From assembly GCF_014643695.1 (NCBI RefSeq), contig NZ_BMJY01000001.1:62001-126000 (forward strand): a stretch of DNA of 64,000 nt, given 5' to 3'. Source of the stretch: Microbacterium album. GTDB lineage: Bacteria > Actinomycetota > Actinomycetes > Actinomycetales > Microbacteriaceae. The stretch's first letter is position 1. Each line of letters starts with the position of its first letter. This document shows, one piece after another, positions 53,714-61,086 of this stretch. The translations under genes and the position numbers were made by a program. Below the pieces are notes generated by a model, which made no database searches, was not told the origin of the DNA, and saw only the letters and a list, made by a program, of their open reading frames with translations.

Positions 53714-54527
53714 CGGAACCCAGCAGCGAGGGGCTCGGAATCCGCACCACGTCTCCCACCTTCACGCCGCTGACAATCTCGATGTATGCGCCGTCGGTGA
53801 TGCCCAGTTCGACGGGGCGAGGTTCGTGGCCCTCACCGGCATAGACCATGCCGCGCTCGCGAGTACCAGCAACCGCGTCGATAGGTAGCGATGGGACGTC
53901 CACACGCTCGTCGAGAGTGAGTGCCAGCAGCCCCGTTGCGCCGACGACGCTGGGGACGTCCGTGGGGAGGCGACAGTACAGCGCATACACGTCGCCATCG
54001 TGTGTCGGTCGTGGATCGGCGAGGGTACAGTCGAAGGGGCCGGTCGAGCCGGTCAATTGCGCTCGGGCTGCGTTGGGCGTGCGGCCGGCTAAGCGAAGCA
54101 CCTGCGCCGGGGTGAGCGTGGCCATGAGCAGTAGCGCTGAATCGTGGGCGCTCAGCAAAGGTGTGCCTTCCCCGACCTCGGCCTCAAGAGCGGCGAGCGG
54201 CTGCACCGAGGTGACCGTTGCCGGGAGTGTGATCGGCTGCGCGACGCCGTCTGCGCCGGAGAACGCGTAGCCTTCTTGACTCTCGTTCAGCCTGCCGGCT
54301 GCGTTCGCTGTGATGGCATAGTCAGCCCCGCTGGTCACCGTGACGTCAAGCGTGAGCACGTCGGTGATCGTTCGCGACGTAACGGTCGCGCTTGCTACCA
54401 CCTCGGTGTTGTCGGGGTCAGACACCGACTCGCTACTGCTGACGTAACAACCGGCGAGAGCGGCCACGACGCTCCCCGCGACCGCCGCGCCCAGCGCGCG
54501 TCGCAGGACCGGAACAGTGCGCGTCAC
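53706..54527 (-). CDS. Lipoprotein adaptor of the HlyD/MacA-like type
   Basis: A 273-residue exported protein with a signal ending in LAGC. The C-terminal part (VDVPSLPIDAVAGTRERGMV, GITDGAYIEIVSGVKVGD) has the beta-barrel and membrane-proximal pattern of efflux adaptor proteins. In Gram-positive bacteria such adaptors stand beside MacB-type permeases. The start is GTG at 54527, overlapping the upstream stop (GTGA). It likely couples substrate to the permease outside the membrane. Confidence 0.85.
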   Translation of the reverse strand: MTRTVPVLRRALGAAVAGSVVAALAGCYVSSSESVSDPDNTEVVASATVTSRTITDVLTLDVTVTSGADYAITANAAGRLNESQEGYAFSGADGVAQPITLPATVTSVQPLAALEAEVGEGTPLLSAHDSALLLMATLTPAQVLRLAGRTPNAARAQLTGSTGPFDCTLADPRPTHDGDVYALYCRLPTDVPSVVGATGLLALTLDERVDVPSLPIDAVAGTRERGMVYAGEGHEPRPVELGITDGAYIEIVSGVKVGDVVRIPSPSLLGSDG

Positions 54528-55015
54528 TTTCCTTCGACCTCTCGGTAGTACCCACAGTCGGAGTCGTACCACCCGCGCAATTGCGTCAAGTCGCCTAGTT
54601 CAGCTGCATCCAGCGCCTTATCCCAGATACCGTCCGGATCCGAATAGTGGGCAAGCGCCCAATCTGTCAACTGGAACTTGCGCATGTTTCTCATAGCGGT
54701 CGCCTGAGCTGCCGGATCCTGGGAACTCAGATAGACGTCCTCCCATGAGCAGTTCCAGAAGAAGTAGGCAGCCGCTCCGGCGTTGCCGTCACCGATGTTC
54801 CCATCCATATGGGGAGGCTCATCGGGCAACGTGACCCCCGGCGGAAGCTCCTCCGGGAAAGACGCGGCGATCTGCTTGTACAGCTCGACATACTCCTTGC
54901 TATTGAGCACGCGCTCCGTTCCTACCGTTTGACTCTGGTTCGATGCGCTACACGCCGTGATGGCCGCGAGGCTCAACGCCAACGCGACCACCACAGCGCT
55001 CCGTCGACGGTTCAC
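54524..55015 (-). CDS. Lipoprotein of unknown function in the exporter operon
   Basis: A 163-residue protein starting with GTG at 55015. The signal ends in ITAC, and residues about 45-160 are rich in aromatic residues (YFFWNCSWEDVYLSS). I do not recognise a family. It sits between the small secreted protein and the adaptor, with GTGA overlaps on both sides, so it is a co-translated member of this operon and may help handle the exported protein. Confidence 0.8.
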   Translation of the reverse strand: MNRRRSAVVVALALSLAAITACSASNQSQTVGTERVLNSKEYVELYKQIAASFPEELPPGVTLPDEPPHMDGNIGDGNAGAAAYFFWNCSWEDVYLSSQDPAAQATAMRNMRKFQLTDWALAHYSDPDGIWDKALDAAELGDLTQLRGWYDSDCGYYREVEGK

Positions 55016-55500
55016 AGGGTGAGAATCCCACTGAACGTCGGAGGCCAGAGCGCGACACACCCGCTGGTCGTTTCGGTCTTCCCGACCCTCGCGTTCATCG
55101 CGAGCGAGGTGTTCGGGATCGAGGTGCTTCCGCTGGAGGTCTTGTAGGAGTGCTTGCTCCGGTTCGTCGGAGCCTGTTCGAGTGTCGCCGTGACCTGGGT
55201 GCCGGACGTGTTGCGTAGGCCGGTTCGCAGTGTCCACACGCTTGCCCAGTGAGCGTTGGCCGTTAGTTGAAGACTCGCGCCACTGCCGGCTGTGTGCGCC
55301 CGGAAATTGCCAGACTGGAACAGGGCTCCCGCGCAGTTCAGGGTTGCGCTGACGTCATGCGTCGCGGCGGCCGCGGGAGCCGTCGTCGCCATGGTCAAAC
55401 CGATCGCAGTGGATGCTGCCATCAGGGCGAGCCGTGCGCGCTTCTTGATGTGCTTCTTCGCGTCGCCGCGCTCCTGCGCAGCGGCCAGCTTTCTTTTCAT
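55012..55500 (-). CDS. Small secreted protein, candidate exporter substrate
   Basis: A 162-residue protein, the first gene of the operon. A basic n-region and hydrophobic stretch end in APAAAA, so it is exported. The mature part is Ser/Thr-rich with two Cys (LNCAGALF and SGCVALW), which may form a disulfide. I do not recognise a family. ATG at 55500 has AGGA upstream. Its position before lipoprotein, adaptor, ATPase and permease suggests a secreted effector, bacteriocin-like or signal protein. Confidence 0.78.
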   Translation of the reverse strand: MKRKLAAAQERGDAKKHIKKRARLALMAASTAIGLTMATTAPAAAATHDVSATLNCAGALFQSGNFRAHTAGSGASLQLTANAHWASVWTLRTGLRNTSGTQVTATLEQAPTNRSKHSYKTSSGSTSIPNTSLAMNARVGKTETTSGCVALWPPTFSGILTL

Positions 55501-55801
55501 GTCGTCCTCGTTCCGCTCGGTGTCTCTTATGAAGAGCGCCGGGGGTGGCGTCCTCATTCGGTCTATTTCCGGCAGACGCTGATGTGTTACATGCCACTTG
55601 AGAGTTTCGGACGCGGTTCGCGTCGGACCTGCGGCACCGAGCCCATCGGCCTGAATGACCTTCTGAGCGACTTCAAAGCGACCCATCGCGAGCCCCATCG
55701 AGGGTGGCGAAGCGGTAGGCGAGGCCAGCCGCCTTCGCCAGGTCGGGCTGCGCGTCGACCGGCGCGTCGCGACGAGCGATGACGTCGGACTCGGACAGGT
55801 C

Positions 55802-55951
55802 GTTCCCGAGTTCCTCATGCCGGCGCACGTGATCGGTCCACAGCTGACGAACCTCACGCTCGGGAAGCTCTCCGACCTCAAAGCCGAGTGGGGCGTCTCG
55901 ATGCAGGCGCTTTTCGAACGTGCCTACCGGATGGGAAAGGCCGCCGCGTCG
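55802..55951 (+). pseudogene. Remnant of an ImmA/IrrE-type metallopeptidase gene
   Basis: In the 495-base stretch between the exporter operon and the next gene, the + strand reads VPEFLMPAHVIGPQL and then LSDLKAEWGVSMQALFERAY. This matches the C-terminal part of ImmA/IrrE family proteins (the FLMP segment after the HExxH helix). The N-terminal part with HExxH is missing, so it is a fragment. ImmA genes are common in phage-like or conjugative elements. The rest of the stretch (55501-55801) holds nothing I can name. Confidence 0.5.
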
Positions 55952-55994
55952 CCCCGCGCTGCGCTCCCGTCGGCACCGGTTCGTGGTCGCGCGG

Positions 55995-56516
55995 TCAGTC
56001 GAAGATGGCGCGGGGCGGCTCCAGGTCGACGTTGCACAGTTTTGCGCGTCTCAGCACCTCGACGGCCCGGGGGGACAAGAAGATGCCGCCATAGTTCGGC
56101 GCGACGAAGAAGTCCGACCCGTCCCACGAGTCGCGGTCGATTCTCTCCCCGTATTCGACCTTCTGTTTGGGCCCGCACCGTCCGAGCACCTGCAACAACG
56201 ACAGTTGCCCGATGTCCTCTCGCCCGGTCACCTCGAGCGGCAGGAACTGACATCCCGTCAACTCCGCCTCGCGCACAGCCTCGACGAAGGCCTGCGACGT
56301 CGCGAGCAACACGGCCCAGCCTGTCCCGATCAGGTCTCCGAGCCGTCCGTGCGGATCTGCCGTCACGCTCGATGGCTCGAACCGAGCCCCCTGAAGAACG
56401 TCGAACTTATGAACGCCACCGAGATTGTTGATCCAGATTTGCGCCCCGGAATGCGATTTCAGTCTGAGCACCCGGAACTCGGGGGCCTGCCCGCTAGAAG
56501 TGGGTGTCGAAGCCAT
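55995..56516 (-). CDS. Putative immunity protein (unknown family)
   Basis: A 173-residue soluble protein (LGDLIGTGWAVLLATSQAFV and a C-terminal RAVEVLRRAKLCNVDLEPPR). It resembles cytosolic immunity proteins of the Imm11/DUF1629 type only in outline, so I treat it as unrecognised. ATG at 56516 has GGGAGG upstream and overlaps the end of the frame 56494-56706 by 23 bases, the arrangement seen for toxin-immunity pairs. Confidence 0.6.
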   Translation of the reverse strand: MASTPTSSGQAPEFRVLRLKSHSGAQIWINNLGGVHKFDVLQGARFEPSSVTADPHGRLGDLIGTGWAVLLATSQAFVEAVREAELTGCQFLPLEVTGREDIGQLSLLQVLGRCGPKQKVEYGERIDRDSWDGSDFFVAPNYGGIFLSPRAVEVLRRAKLCNVDLEPPRAIFD

Positions 56517-56706
56517 ATTTGCCTCCCATTATTCGCCCGAAGTCGAGGATCTCAGCGCGCGTTCGATCCCTGCTCAAGAACTCGTGCCAGGTGCCGATCC
56601 TCACAACCCCGCCCGCCCGGGGGGCAATGCGCACCGTACGCCCGCCCCGTGAACTCGCGGTGACCACGCGTGTCGCGTCGCCCGCTGCCATTCGCTTCGC
56701 GCCCAC
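56494..56706 (-). CDS. Possible truncated toxin C-terminal fragment
   Basis: A 70-residue reading (GTG at 56706) ending FGRIMGGKYGFDTHF. The open frame continues further upstream to about 56790 without an ATG, so it looks like the 3' part of a longer gene that lost its start. It overlaps the immunity-like gene by 23 bases, as toxins do with their immunity genes. It could also be non-coding. Confidence 0.35.
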   Translation of the reverse strand: MGAKRMAAGDATRVVTASSRGGRTVRIAPRAGGVVRIGTWHEFLSRDRTRAEILDFGRIMGGKYGFDTHF

Positions 56707-56781
56707 CCTGCGCGCGCGTCCGCGAGTCTCCTCCGCCCAAGCCGCGCTGCTCGACTGCGCCTTATGGGTCTTGGTTGCTTC

Positions 56782-57714
56782 CTAGGAGCGGGAGCAGCTT
56801 CGAGGCTCTGGTGGCGGCTGGTCCTTGTTCCTTTGGGCTTCCCTTTCGGTGAGGATGTGCTTTCCGAGCGCGACGCCGGCATTCGTGGGGGACAGGGTCA
56901 CGACCATTGTGGAGAGGAAGGGCTGGGTGATTTCTCCCCAATCCTTGCCGACGCGTTCCACGGTCTGCGCGGCGCCGGCGTCCCAGGACGTGACGCTCGA
57001 CATCCCGGTTTCGGGGTCCTTTTTCACGGTCATCGGACGAGCCAGTCCGAGCGACACGAGCTCCTCGATGGAGTGCAACACATAGTGCTGCACCAATGGA
57101 TCCGAAACGACCTTCGCTGCATCGTCCAACCCGAGGATCCTCGCGGCACGCGCAGCGAACTCCCACAGCGTCGCCGGATCTGTCAGGTTCGAGACGAGGA
57201 ACTCTTCCGACAATCTCAGTATTCGTTCAAACGGAACTCGATCGACTTCCAAGCCCAGGGCCGTGGTGTCGAGCGTCTTGCCGCCCCCGCTCCTGTGAGC
57301 GGGAGGACGCCATACCGGCGGCAGGGGTTGGATGCCGTTTGCGTAGAGCTGCTCTCCGAGCGCGGTCCCGGCATCGGTGGAGGAGAGGCTCACGACCATG
57401 GCGGAGAAGAGAGGTTCAGTGATCTCTCCCCACTCCTTGCGGACGCGTTCCACGGTCTGCTCCGCGTCGGTGTCCCAGAACGTCAAGGTCCACTCCCCGG
57501 TGACGGGATCACGTCCCAACGTCAGCGGAAAAGCCAGCCCGAGTGACACCAACTCCTCGATGCAGCGCAGAACATACTGCTGCACCAACGGATCCGGGAC
57601 GACCTGCGGCGCGTCGTCCAACCCGAGAGCCCGGGCGGCAAGAGAAGCGAACTCCCACAGCGTCGCATCGTCATCGAGATTCGTGACGAGGATCACTTCC
57701 GACAATCTCAGCAT
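56782..57714 (-). CDS. Immunity-like protein with internal duplication
   Basis: A 310-residue protein built from two copies of a domain of about 120 residues (2-121 and 166-285). They share ATLWEFA, AAR-x-LGLDDA, IEELVSLGLA, QTVERV and WGEIT-x-P, separated by a 44-residue linker. No signal or membrane segment. The ATG at 57714 overlaps by 7 bases the end of a toxin-like fragment at 57708-57890, which points to an immunity role, but the family is not one I can name. The C-terminal 25 residues are Pro/Arg-rich and may be extra sequence read after the true end. Confidence 0.75.
   Translation of the reverse strand: MLRLSEVILVTNLDDDATLWEFASLAARALGLDDAPQVVPDPLVQQYVLRCIEELVSLGLAFPLTLGRDPVTGEWTLTFWDTDAEQTVERVRKEWGEITEPLFSAMVVSLSSTDAGTALGEQLYANGIQPLPPVWRPPAHRSGGGKTLDTTALGLEVDRVPFERILRLSEEFLVSNLTDPATLWEFAARAARILGLDDAAKVVSDPLVQHYVLHSIEELVSLGLARPMTVKKDPETGMSSVTSWDAGAAQTVERVGKDWGEITQPFLSTMVVTLSPTNAGVALGKHILTEREAQRNKDQPPPEPRSCSRS
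56860..57219 (-). repeat. Domain copy 2 of the duplicated immunity-like gene
   Basis: Encodes residues 166-285. It has about 12 residues of extra sequence before the first shared motif (GLEVDRVPFE), perhaps the original N-terminus of a second, once separate, gene. Confidence 0.8.
57352..57711 (-). repeat. Domain copy 1 of the duplicated immunity-like gene
   Basis: Encodes residues 2-121, clearly homologous to the copy at 56860-57219 at protein level and partly at DNA level. This marks a tandem duplication with fusion. Confidence 0.8.
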
Positions 57715-57890
57715 TCGTCGTCCAAATGGAACTTCTTCGTCTCTTCCATACCAGGGAACTTGAGATCGAGCGTATCGTCGTACTTCCTACTGGTGTGCCA
57801 GCCGAAGTACGTCCCGTCCCCCAGAGTCCAGCCGCCGTTGCTATGAGCAGTGGCTCCCAAGCCGCGCAACTGCTCGAACACTCGCTGCAT
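57708..57890 (-). CDS. Orphan toxin C-terminal domain-like fragment
   Basis: About 60 residues from ATG at 57890, ending in WTLGDGTYFGWHTSRKYDDT and then LKFPGMEETKKFHL. The Gly, Trp, His and Lys pattern recalls the last domain of small RNase-type polymorphic toxins. It lacks a delivery domain and sits directly in front of an immunity-like gene that overlaps it, so it reads as an orphan toxin cassette. The open frame continues upstream into unrelated sequence. The toxin function is inferred. Confidence 0.5.
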   Translation of the reverse strand: MQRVFEQLRGLGATAHSNGGWTLGDGTYFGWHTSRKYDDTLDLKFPGMEETKKFHLDDEC

Positions 57891-57904
57891 CTGTTCTCGC
57901 CCGA

Positions 57905-58290
57905 GGGGTGAACCAATCGCGGAGCGAGGCGGCCACCGCCGACGGGTGTTCGTAGGGGGCCAGATGCCCAATGTCGTCGAGCACGAGCACATCCGGATGG
58001 TCGGGAAACCTGGATTGAAGCTCGTACGCCTGCCGGAGGGGCAGCCAGGGGTCATCGCGGCCCCAGCCGATACGTACGGGACAACGGGTAGCGCCCAGCT
58101 TCTCTGCCACGTCACGAGTATCGGAGGAGGTCAGGGCCGCAATCTGCTGGTAGAACGCCACCTTCCCGACGGGATCCAACCACGGAGAGGCAAGCGCATC
58201 GATGCGCGCTGCGGGCGTCCGTGGCGATGGACGTTCCGTCGACGACAACCGGGACCGGGTCAGGGAGCAGCGGATCGTGTGTGCGAGCAT
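57905..58290 (-). pseudogene. Truncated alpha/beta hydrolase
   Basis: The frame from ATG at 58290 reads a hydrolase C-terminal half: WLDPVGKVAFYQQ, VRIGWGRDDPWLPL (Asp) and VLVLDDIGHLAPYEHP (His), ending in LRDWF. The N-terminal half with nucleophile Ser elbow is missing, and after LRDWF the frame enters unrelated sequence (stop at 57841) that belongs to the toxin-like cassette. The MerR neighbour and the operator are intact, so an original hydrolase/MerR pair was disrupted by a rearrangement near 57905. Confidence 0.75.
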
Positions 58291-58304
58291 GGGATGACGC
58301 TAAG

Positions 58305-58324
58305 ACTTCAGGCTCACCTGAAGT
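58305..58324. promoter_or_regulatory. MerR-type operator palindrome
   Basis: ACTTCAGG (58305-58312) and CCTGAAGT (58317-58324) form a perfect inverted repeat around CTCA. It lies between the MerR gene (start 58347) and the hydrolase remnant (start 58290). The 20-bp size suits a MerR site within a promoter spacer. Confidence 0.75.
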
Positions 58325-58346
58325 CAAGACTGAAGGACGCGCATCG

Positions 58347-58766
58347 ATGAAGATCGGTGAGGCTTCGCGACGCGTCGGCGTCAACGCCCACGTGCTGCGG
58401 CACTGGCACGATATGGGCGTGGTCGTCCCGAATCGCGCCCCATCGGGCCATCGGATCTACACCGAGGAGCACATCCGTCGCCTCCGCATCGTCCAGGCCT
58501 GCCAGAGCGTCGGCATGAGCCTCGCCGAGGTAAGGCTCGTGCTTCACCGCGATGAAGCGGGCCGTGCCGAGGTCATCGAACAGAGGCTCCGATGGATCCG
58601 CACGCAACGCGCTCAGCTCGAGGACGCCGAGATGTTCCTCGAACACGTCGTCGGCTGCGCTCACGACCTCCTCACCCGGTGCCCGGACTGTACGAGATAC
58701 GCGGCGAGGTACTCCTCAGGCCAGCACTCGACCGGCGATAGCGCGGCCGTGAAATCCGCGCTTTAG
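58347..58766 (+). CDS. MerR family transcriptional regulator
   Basis: A 139-residue regulator with N-terminal winged HTH (KIGEASRRVGVNAHVLRHWH), a coiled coil (RLRWIRTQRAQLEDAEMFLE) and a C-terminal Cys-containing tail (GCAHDLLTRCPDC). The Cys cluster could sense metal or redox state, but a small-molecule role is possible. ATG at 58347 follows AAGGA with suitable spacing. It is divergent from the hydrolase remnant and its operator lies 23 bases before its start. Confidence 0.9.
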   Translation: MKIGEASRRVGVNAHVLRHWHDMGVVVPNRAPSGHRIYTEEHIRRLRIVQACQSVGMSLAEVRLVLHRDEAGRAEVIEQRLRWIRTQRAQLEDAEMFLEHVVGCAHDLLTRCPDCTRYAARYSSGQHSTGDSAAVKSAL

Positions 58767-58806
58767 CCTGCCGCCGAGAACACCCGCCCGCGCGGTGATG
58801 ATCGCG

Positions 58807-59193
58807 TTAGCTGTAGAGGACGGACCAATAGCCCGTGAGGGCCAAGGCGATGGCCAGTGCTCCTGCGGCGCGGCTGAGCCAGGCGCGACGAAGTCTCGGT
58901 CGGCTCAGCCCCGCCCAGATCGACACTCCGGCGGTCAGAACGACGGCAATCGACCACATGCTCGCGTTCGGGATGCGCGAGTCAGGGGCACAGCCAGGAC
59001 CCGCGGGCAGAATCGACCGACAGGTTTCCTCCCCTCCAAGTGGAGCGGCGAGCCACCACATGCCGGCGATGGCGAATATCGACACGAGCGCGACGATCAT
59101 CGGCCAGATCACGCGCGACAGACGTGCAGCCCCGGAGGTCGTCGGCTCCACCTCAAGACGCTGGGGTGTCGATTCCGCGGCCATGCTCGCCAT
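58807..59193 (-). CDS. Small membrane protein
   Basis: A 128-residue protein with three or so predicted transmembrane segments (about residues 27-50, 77-95, 105-125) and two Cys in the outer loop (ETCRSILPAGPGCAP). Unknown family. ATG at 59193 has GGATAAC upstream; ATG at 59184 is an alternative. Convergent with MerR. Confidence 0.75.
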   Translation of the reverse strand: MASMAAESTPQRLEVEPTTSGAARLSRVIWPMIVALVSIFAIAGMWWLAAPLGGEETCRSILPAGPGCAPDSRIPNASMWSIAVVLTAGVSIWAGLSRPRLRRAWLSRAAGALAIALALTGYWSVLYS

Positions 59194-59224
59194 GTTATCC
59201 AGGGGGGTTCGAGGTCCGATATGT

Positions 59225-59635
59225 CTATGCAGACGCCGCAGCCCACGTTCGGGTGCTCTGAGCGGCCGCATCGTATTCCGGCTCACCGGATTCCGCGATG
59301 AAGCGCAGCAGGTGCAGGGGCTCGTAGCAGTGAGGGATCGGCCCCACGCTCGGAAACTCACCTTCGAAGATCAGCCACTCCGCGTCAGCGCGCGAGTGCA
59401 CGAGGATGTTCCCGAGGAAGACAGCAGCGCCGGTTTCCGGAATCGATTCGCGAACCTCCGCGTTCTGCGCGCGGATGAAGTCTCCGAAGCTGCTCACGCT
59501 CTCCGCGATGCGTGCCACATCGAAGCCCCGCGATTCGATCCACGCCTGAAACGGCTCGTAGCCTTCAAGGTGCCGAACTGGAGTCTTCGACGCCCCGTTA
59601 TGCGCTTCATAGCCAGAACAACCGCGTGGTATCAC
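59225..59635 (-). CDS. Hypothetical cytosolic protein, DUF6278-like
   Basis: About 136 residues. The core (EPFQAWIESRGFDVARIAES, then an AVFLGNILVHSRADAEW stretch) recalls the DUF6278 group, proteins of unknown function. The start is not certain: GTG at 59635 with GGAG upstream is the best guess; the reading before it to 59740 looks non-coding, so truncation is possible. Confidence 0.6.
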   Translation of the reverse strand: MIPRGCSGYEAHNGASKTPVRHLEGYEPFQAWIESRGFDVARIAESVSSFGDFIRAQNAEVRESIPETGAAVFLGNILVHSRADAEWLIFEGEFPSVGPIPHCYEPLHLLRFIAESGEPEYDAAAQSTRTWAAASA

Positions 59636-59786
59636 TCGCACCGCTCCGATCGCGTGACTCGGGCCGGTGAATGGTCGTGTAGTCACCGAGGTGCTGCCTT
59701 CCGTCGCGCGTCGCCGATGACGCGACTTTACCCCGGTCATCCCGAGTGCTCCGACGCGTACCGACGGCCGATAGGCGCCGCTCGCT

Positions 59787-59969
59787 TCAGAGGTCCGTCT
59801 CGTCCTCCGCGAGGCGGAGCGCCTTCTCGGTGAAGTAGGTCACCTCGCCGTTGGTGTTCTCGACGCCGATCACAAACTTGCCGGAAGGGGTCGCCCGGAC
59901 ATCGACGACCTCACCGCGTCCGCGCGGCGTGACCACATCGGTGCCGGGCGTGAAGACTGTTCCGCTCAT
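59787..59969 (-). CDS. Small conserved-looking protein of about 60 residues
   Basis: A 60-residue protein with a beta-rich KOW/SH3-like pattern (TDVVTPRGRGEVVDVR) and a GEVTYFTEKALRL end. I recall similar short proteins in related actinobacteria, but no function. ATG at 59969 has no clear ribosome site, so it might be leaderless. Downstream of it, 59970-60212 has no gene I can support. Confidence 0.6.
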   Translation of the reverse strand: MSGTVFTPGTDVVTPRGRGEVVDVRATPSGKFVIGVENTNGEVTYFTEKALRLAEDETDL

Positions 59970-60212
59970 AGGGGAGATTCTGCGGGACCCGTCCGCACCC
60001 CACATCCCCCGCGAGACGGAGAGTTGCGATCATCGCGCGTGTACGTGCGGGCGGAGCCGCGCGACTCATGATGTCCTTCCGGTCAGCTCATCCGCACAGC
60101 AGCACGGGCAGAGCGAGAAGCACGCGCAGGGACCTGAAGGCACTCATGGGACACCAGACAGCCGGGGGCGGGCGTGACGACGTCAGCGTAGCGGCGCCCG
60201 CGGCCGACGGAC

Positions 60213-60237
60213 AGCCCGGCGGGCGGACCGCCGGGCT
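60213..60237 (-). terminator. Terminator after the ABC exporter permease
   Basis: A perfect 10-bp repeat AGCCCGGCGG/CCGCCGGGCT (60213-60222, 60228-60237) with a 5-base loop lies 13 bases past the permease stop. Confidence 0.7.
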
Positions 60238-60249
60238 ATCCGTGCGGCC

Positions 60250-61086
60250 TCAGCGTGCGACCTTCCGGGGGAAGAGCACCGCGGCAGTCCAGACGGCGGC
60301 GACGATGAAGCCGGCGCACCAGAGGATGCCGATCCACCACTCGCTGCCCGGGGTCTCGCCGTTGAGCAGGGCGCGCGCGGCGTCGATGATGGGCGTCATG
60401 GGCTGGTGCTGGGCGAAGCCCTGCAGCCAATCGGGCATGGACTCCACCGGCGCGAAGCCCGAGGAGACGTAGGGCAGGAACAGGAGCATGAAGCCGTAGC
60501 CGCTGGCCGCCTCCGCGGAACCGGCGACCATCCCGAGGACCGCGAAGACGACAGTGATCACCAGGATCCACAGGGCGATCAGGCCGACGGATCCGACCAG
60601 CTGCAGCGGCGAGGCGTCGGTACGGAATCCCACGGCCCAGGCAGCCCCGTAGACCACCGCCGTCGCGAGCAGGTTGCGCACCATGGACGCGACCGTGTGC
60701 CCGAGCAGCACCGTGAACGACGGGAACGGCATCGTGCGCAGCCGGTTCATGAAGCCCGTGGTCATGTCGTTGCTGACGACGACGGCCGTATACGAGGCCC
60801 CGAAGCCGGCCGCCGTGACGACGATGGCCGGCAGCACGTAGGAGAGGTAGTCCTCCCGCGAAGCGGCGCCGTCGCCGGTCACGTCCATGGCCCCGCCCAT
60901 CACGAACGTGAAGATCAGCATGAGCATGATCGGCAGGATGACCGCCATCAGGAGGGATTCGACGTCCCGGAAGGAGTGGGTGAGGCTCCGCGCCGAGAAG
61001 ACGCGCAGCGCGGTGAGGAAGCCGGCGCCCGCCATCGGCGTGCCGCTCGAAGGCACCCGCTCGGGTGCCGTGATCGTCGTGGTCAT
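60250..61086 (-). CDS. ABC-2 type exporter permease (DrrB-like)
   Basis: A 278-residue membrane protein with six predicted helices. The segment DMTTGFMNRLRTMPFPS is the typical loop after helix 2 in DrrB-like proteins. It forms a drug or lipid exporter with the ATPase encoded just upstream; starts overlap (ATGA at 61083-61086). The sequence LPYVSSGFAPVESMPDWLQG is also present. A fragment of a near-identical 3' end occurs at 49.5 kb. Confidence 0.93.
   Translation of the reverse strand: MTTTITAPERVPSSGTPMAGAGFLTALRVFSARSLTHSFRDVESLLMAVILPIMLMLIFTFVMGGAMDVTGDGAASREDYLSYVLPAIVVTAAGFGASYTAVVVSNDMTTGFMNRLRTMPFPSFTVLLGHTVASMVRNLLATAVVYGAAWAVGFRTDASPLQLVGSVGLIALWILVITVVFAVLGMVAGSAEAASGYGFMLLFLPYVSSGFAPVESMPDWLQGFAQHQPMTPIIDAARALLNGETPGSEWWIGILWCAGFIVAAVWTAAVLFPRKVAR

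Noticed and set aside
55501..55801. Possible coding frames between the exporter operon and the ImmA remnant
   Set aside because: No frame gives a recognisable product or has a ribosome site; several are broken, so I list only the ImmA-like part.
56740..56800. Possible tRNA or attachment site near the LLGSNQDP-like reading
   Set aside because: No cloverleaf, anticodon arm or T-arm consensus could be found on either strand.
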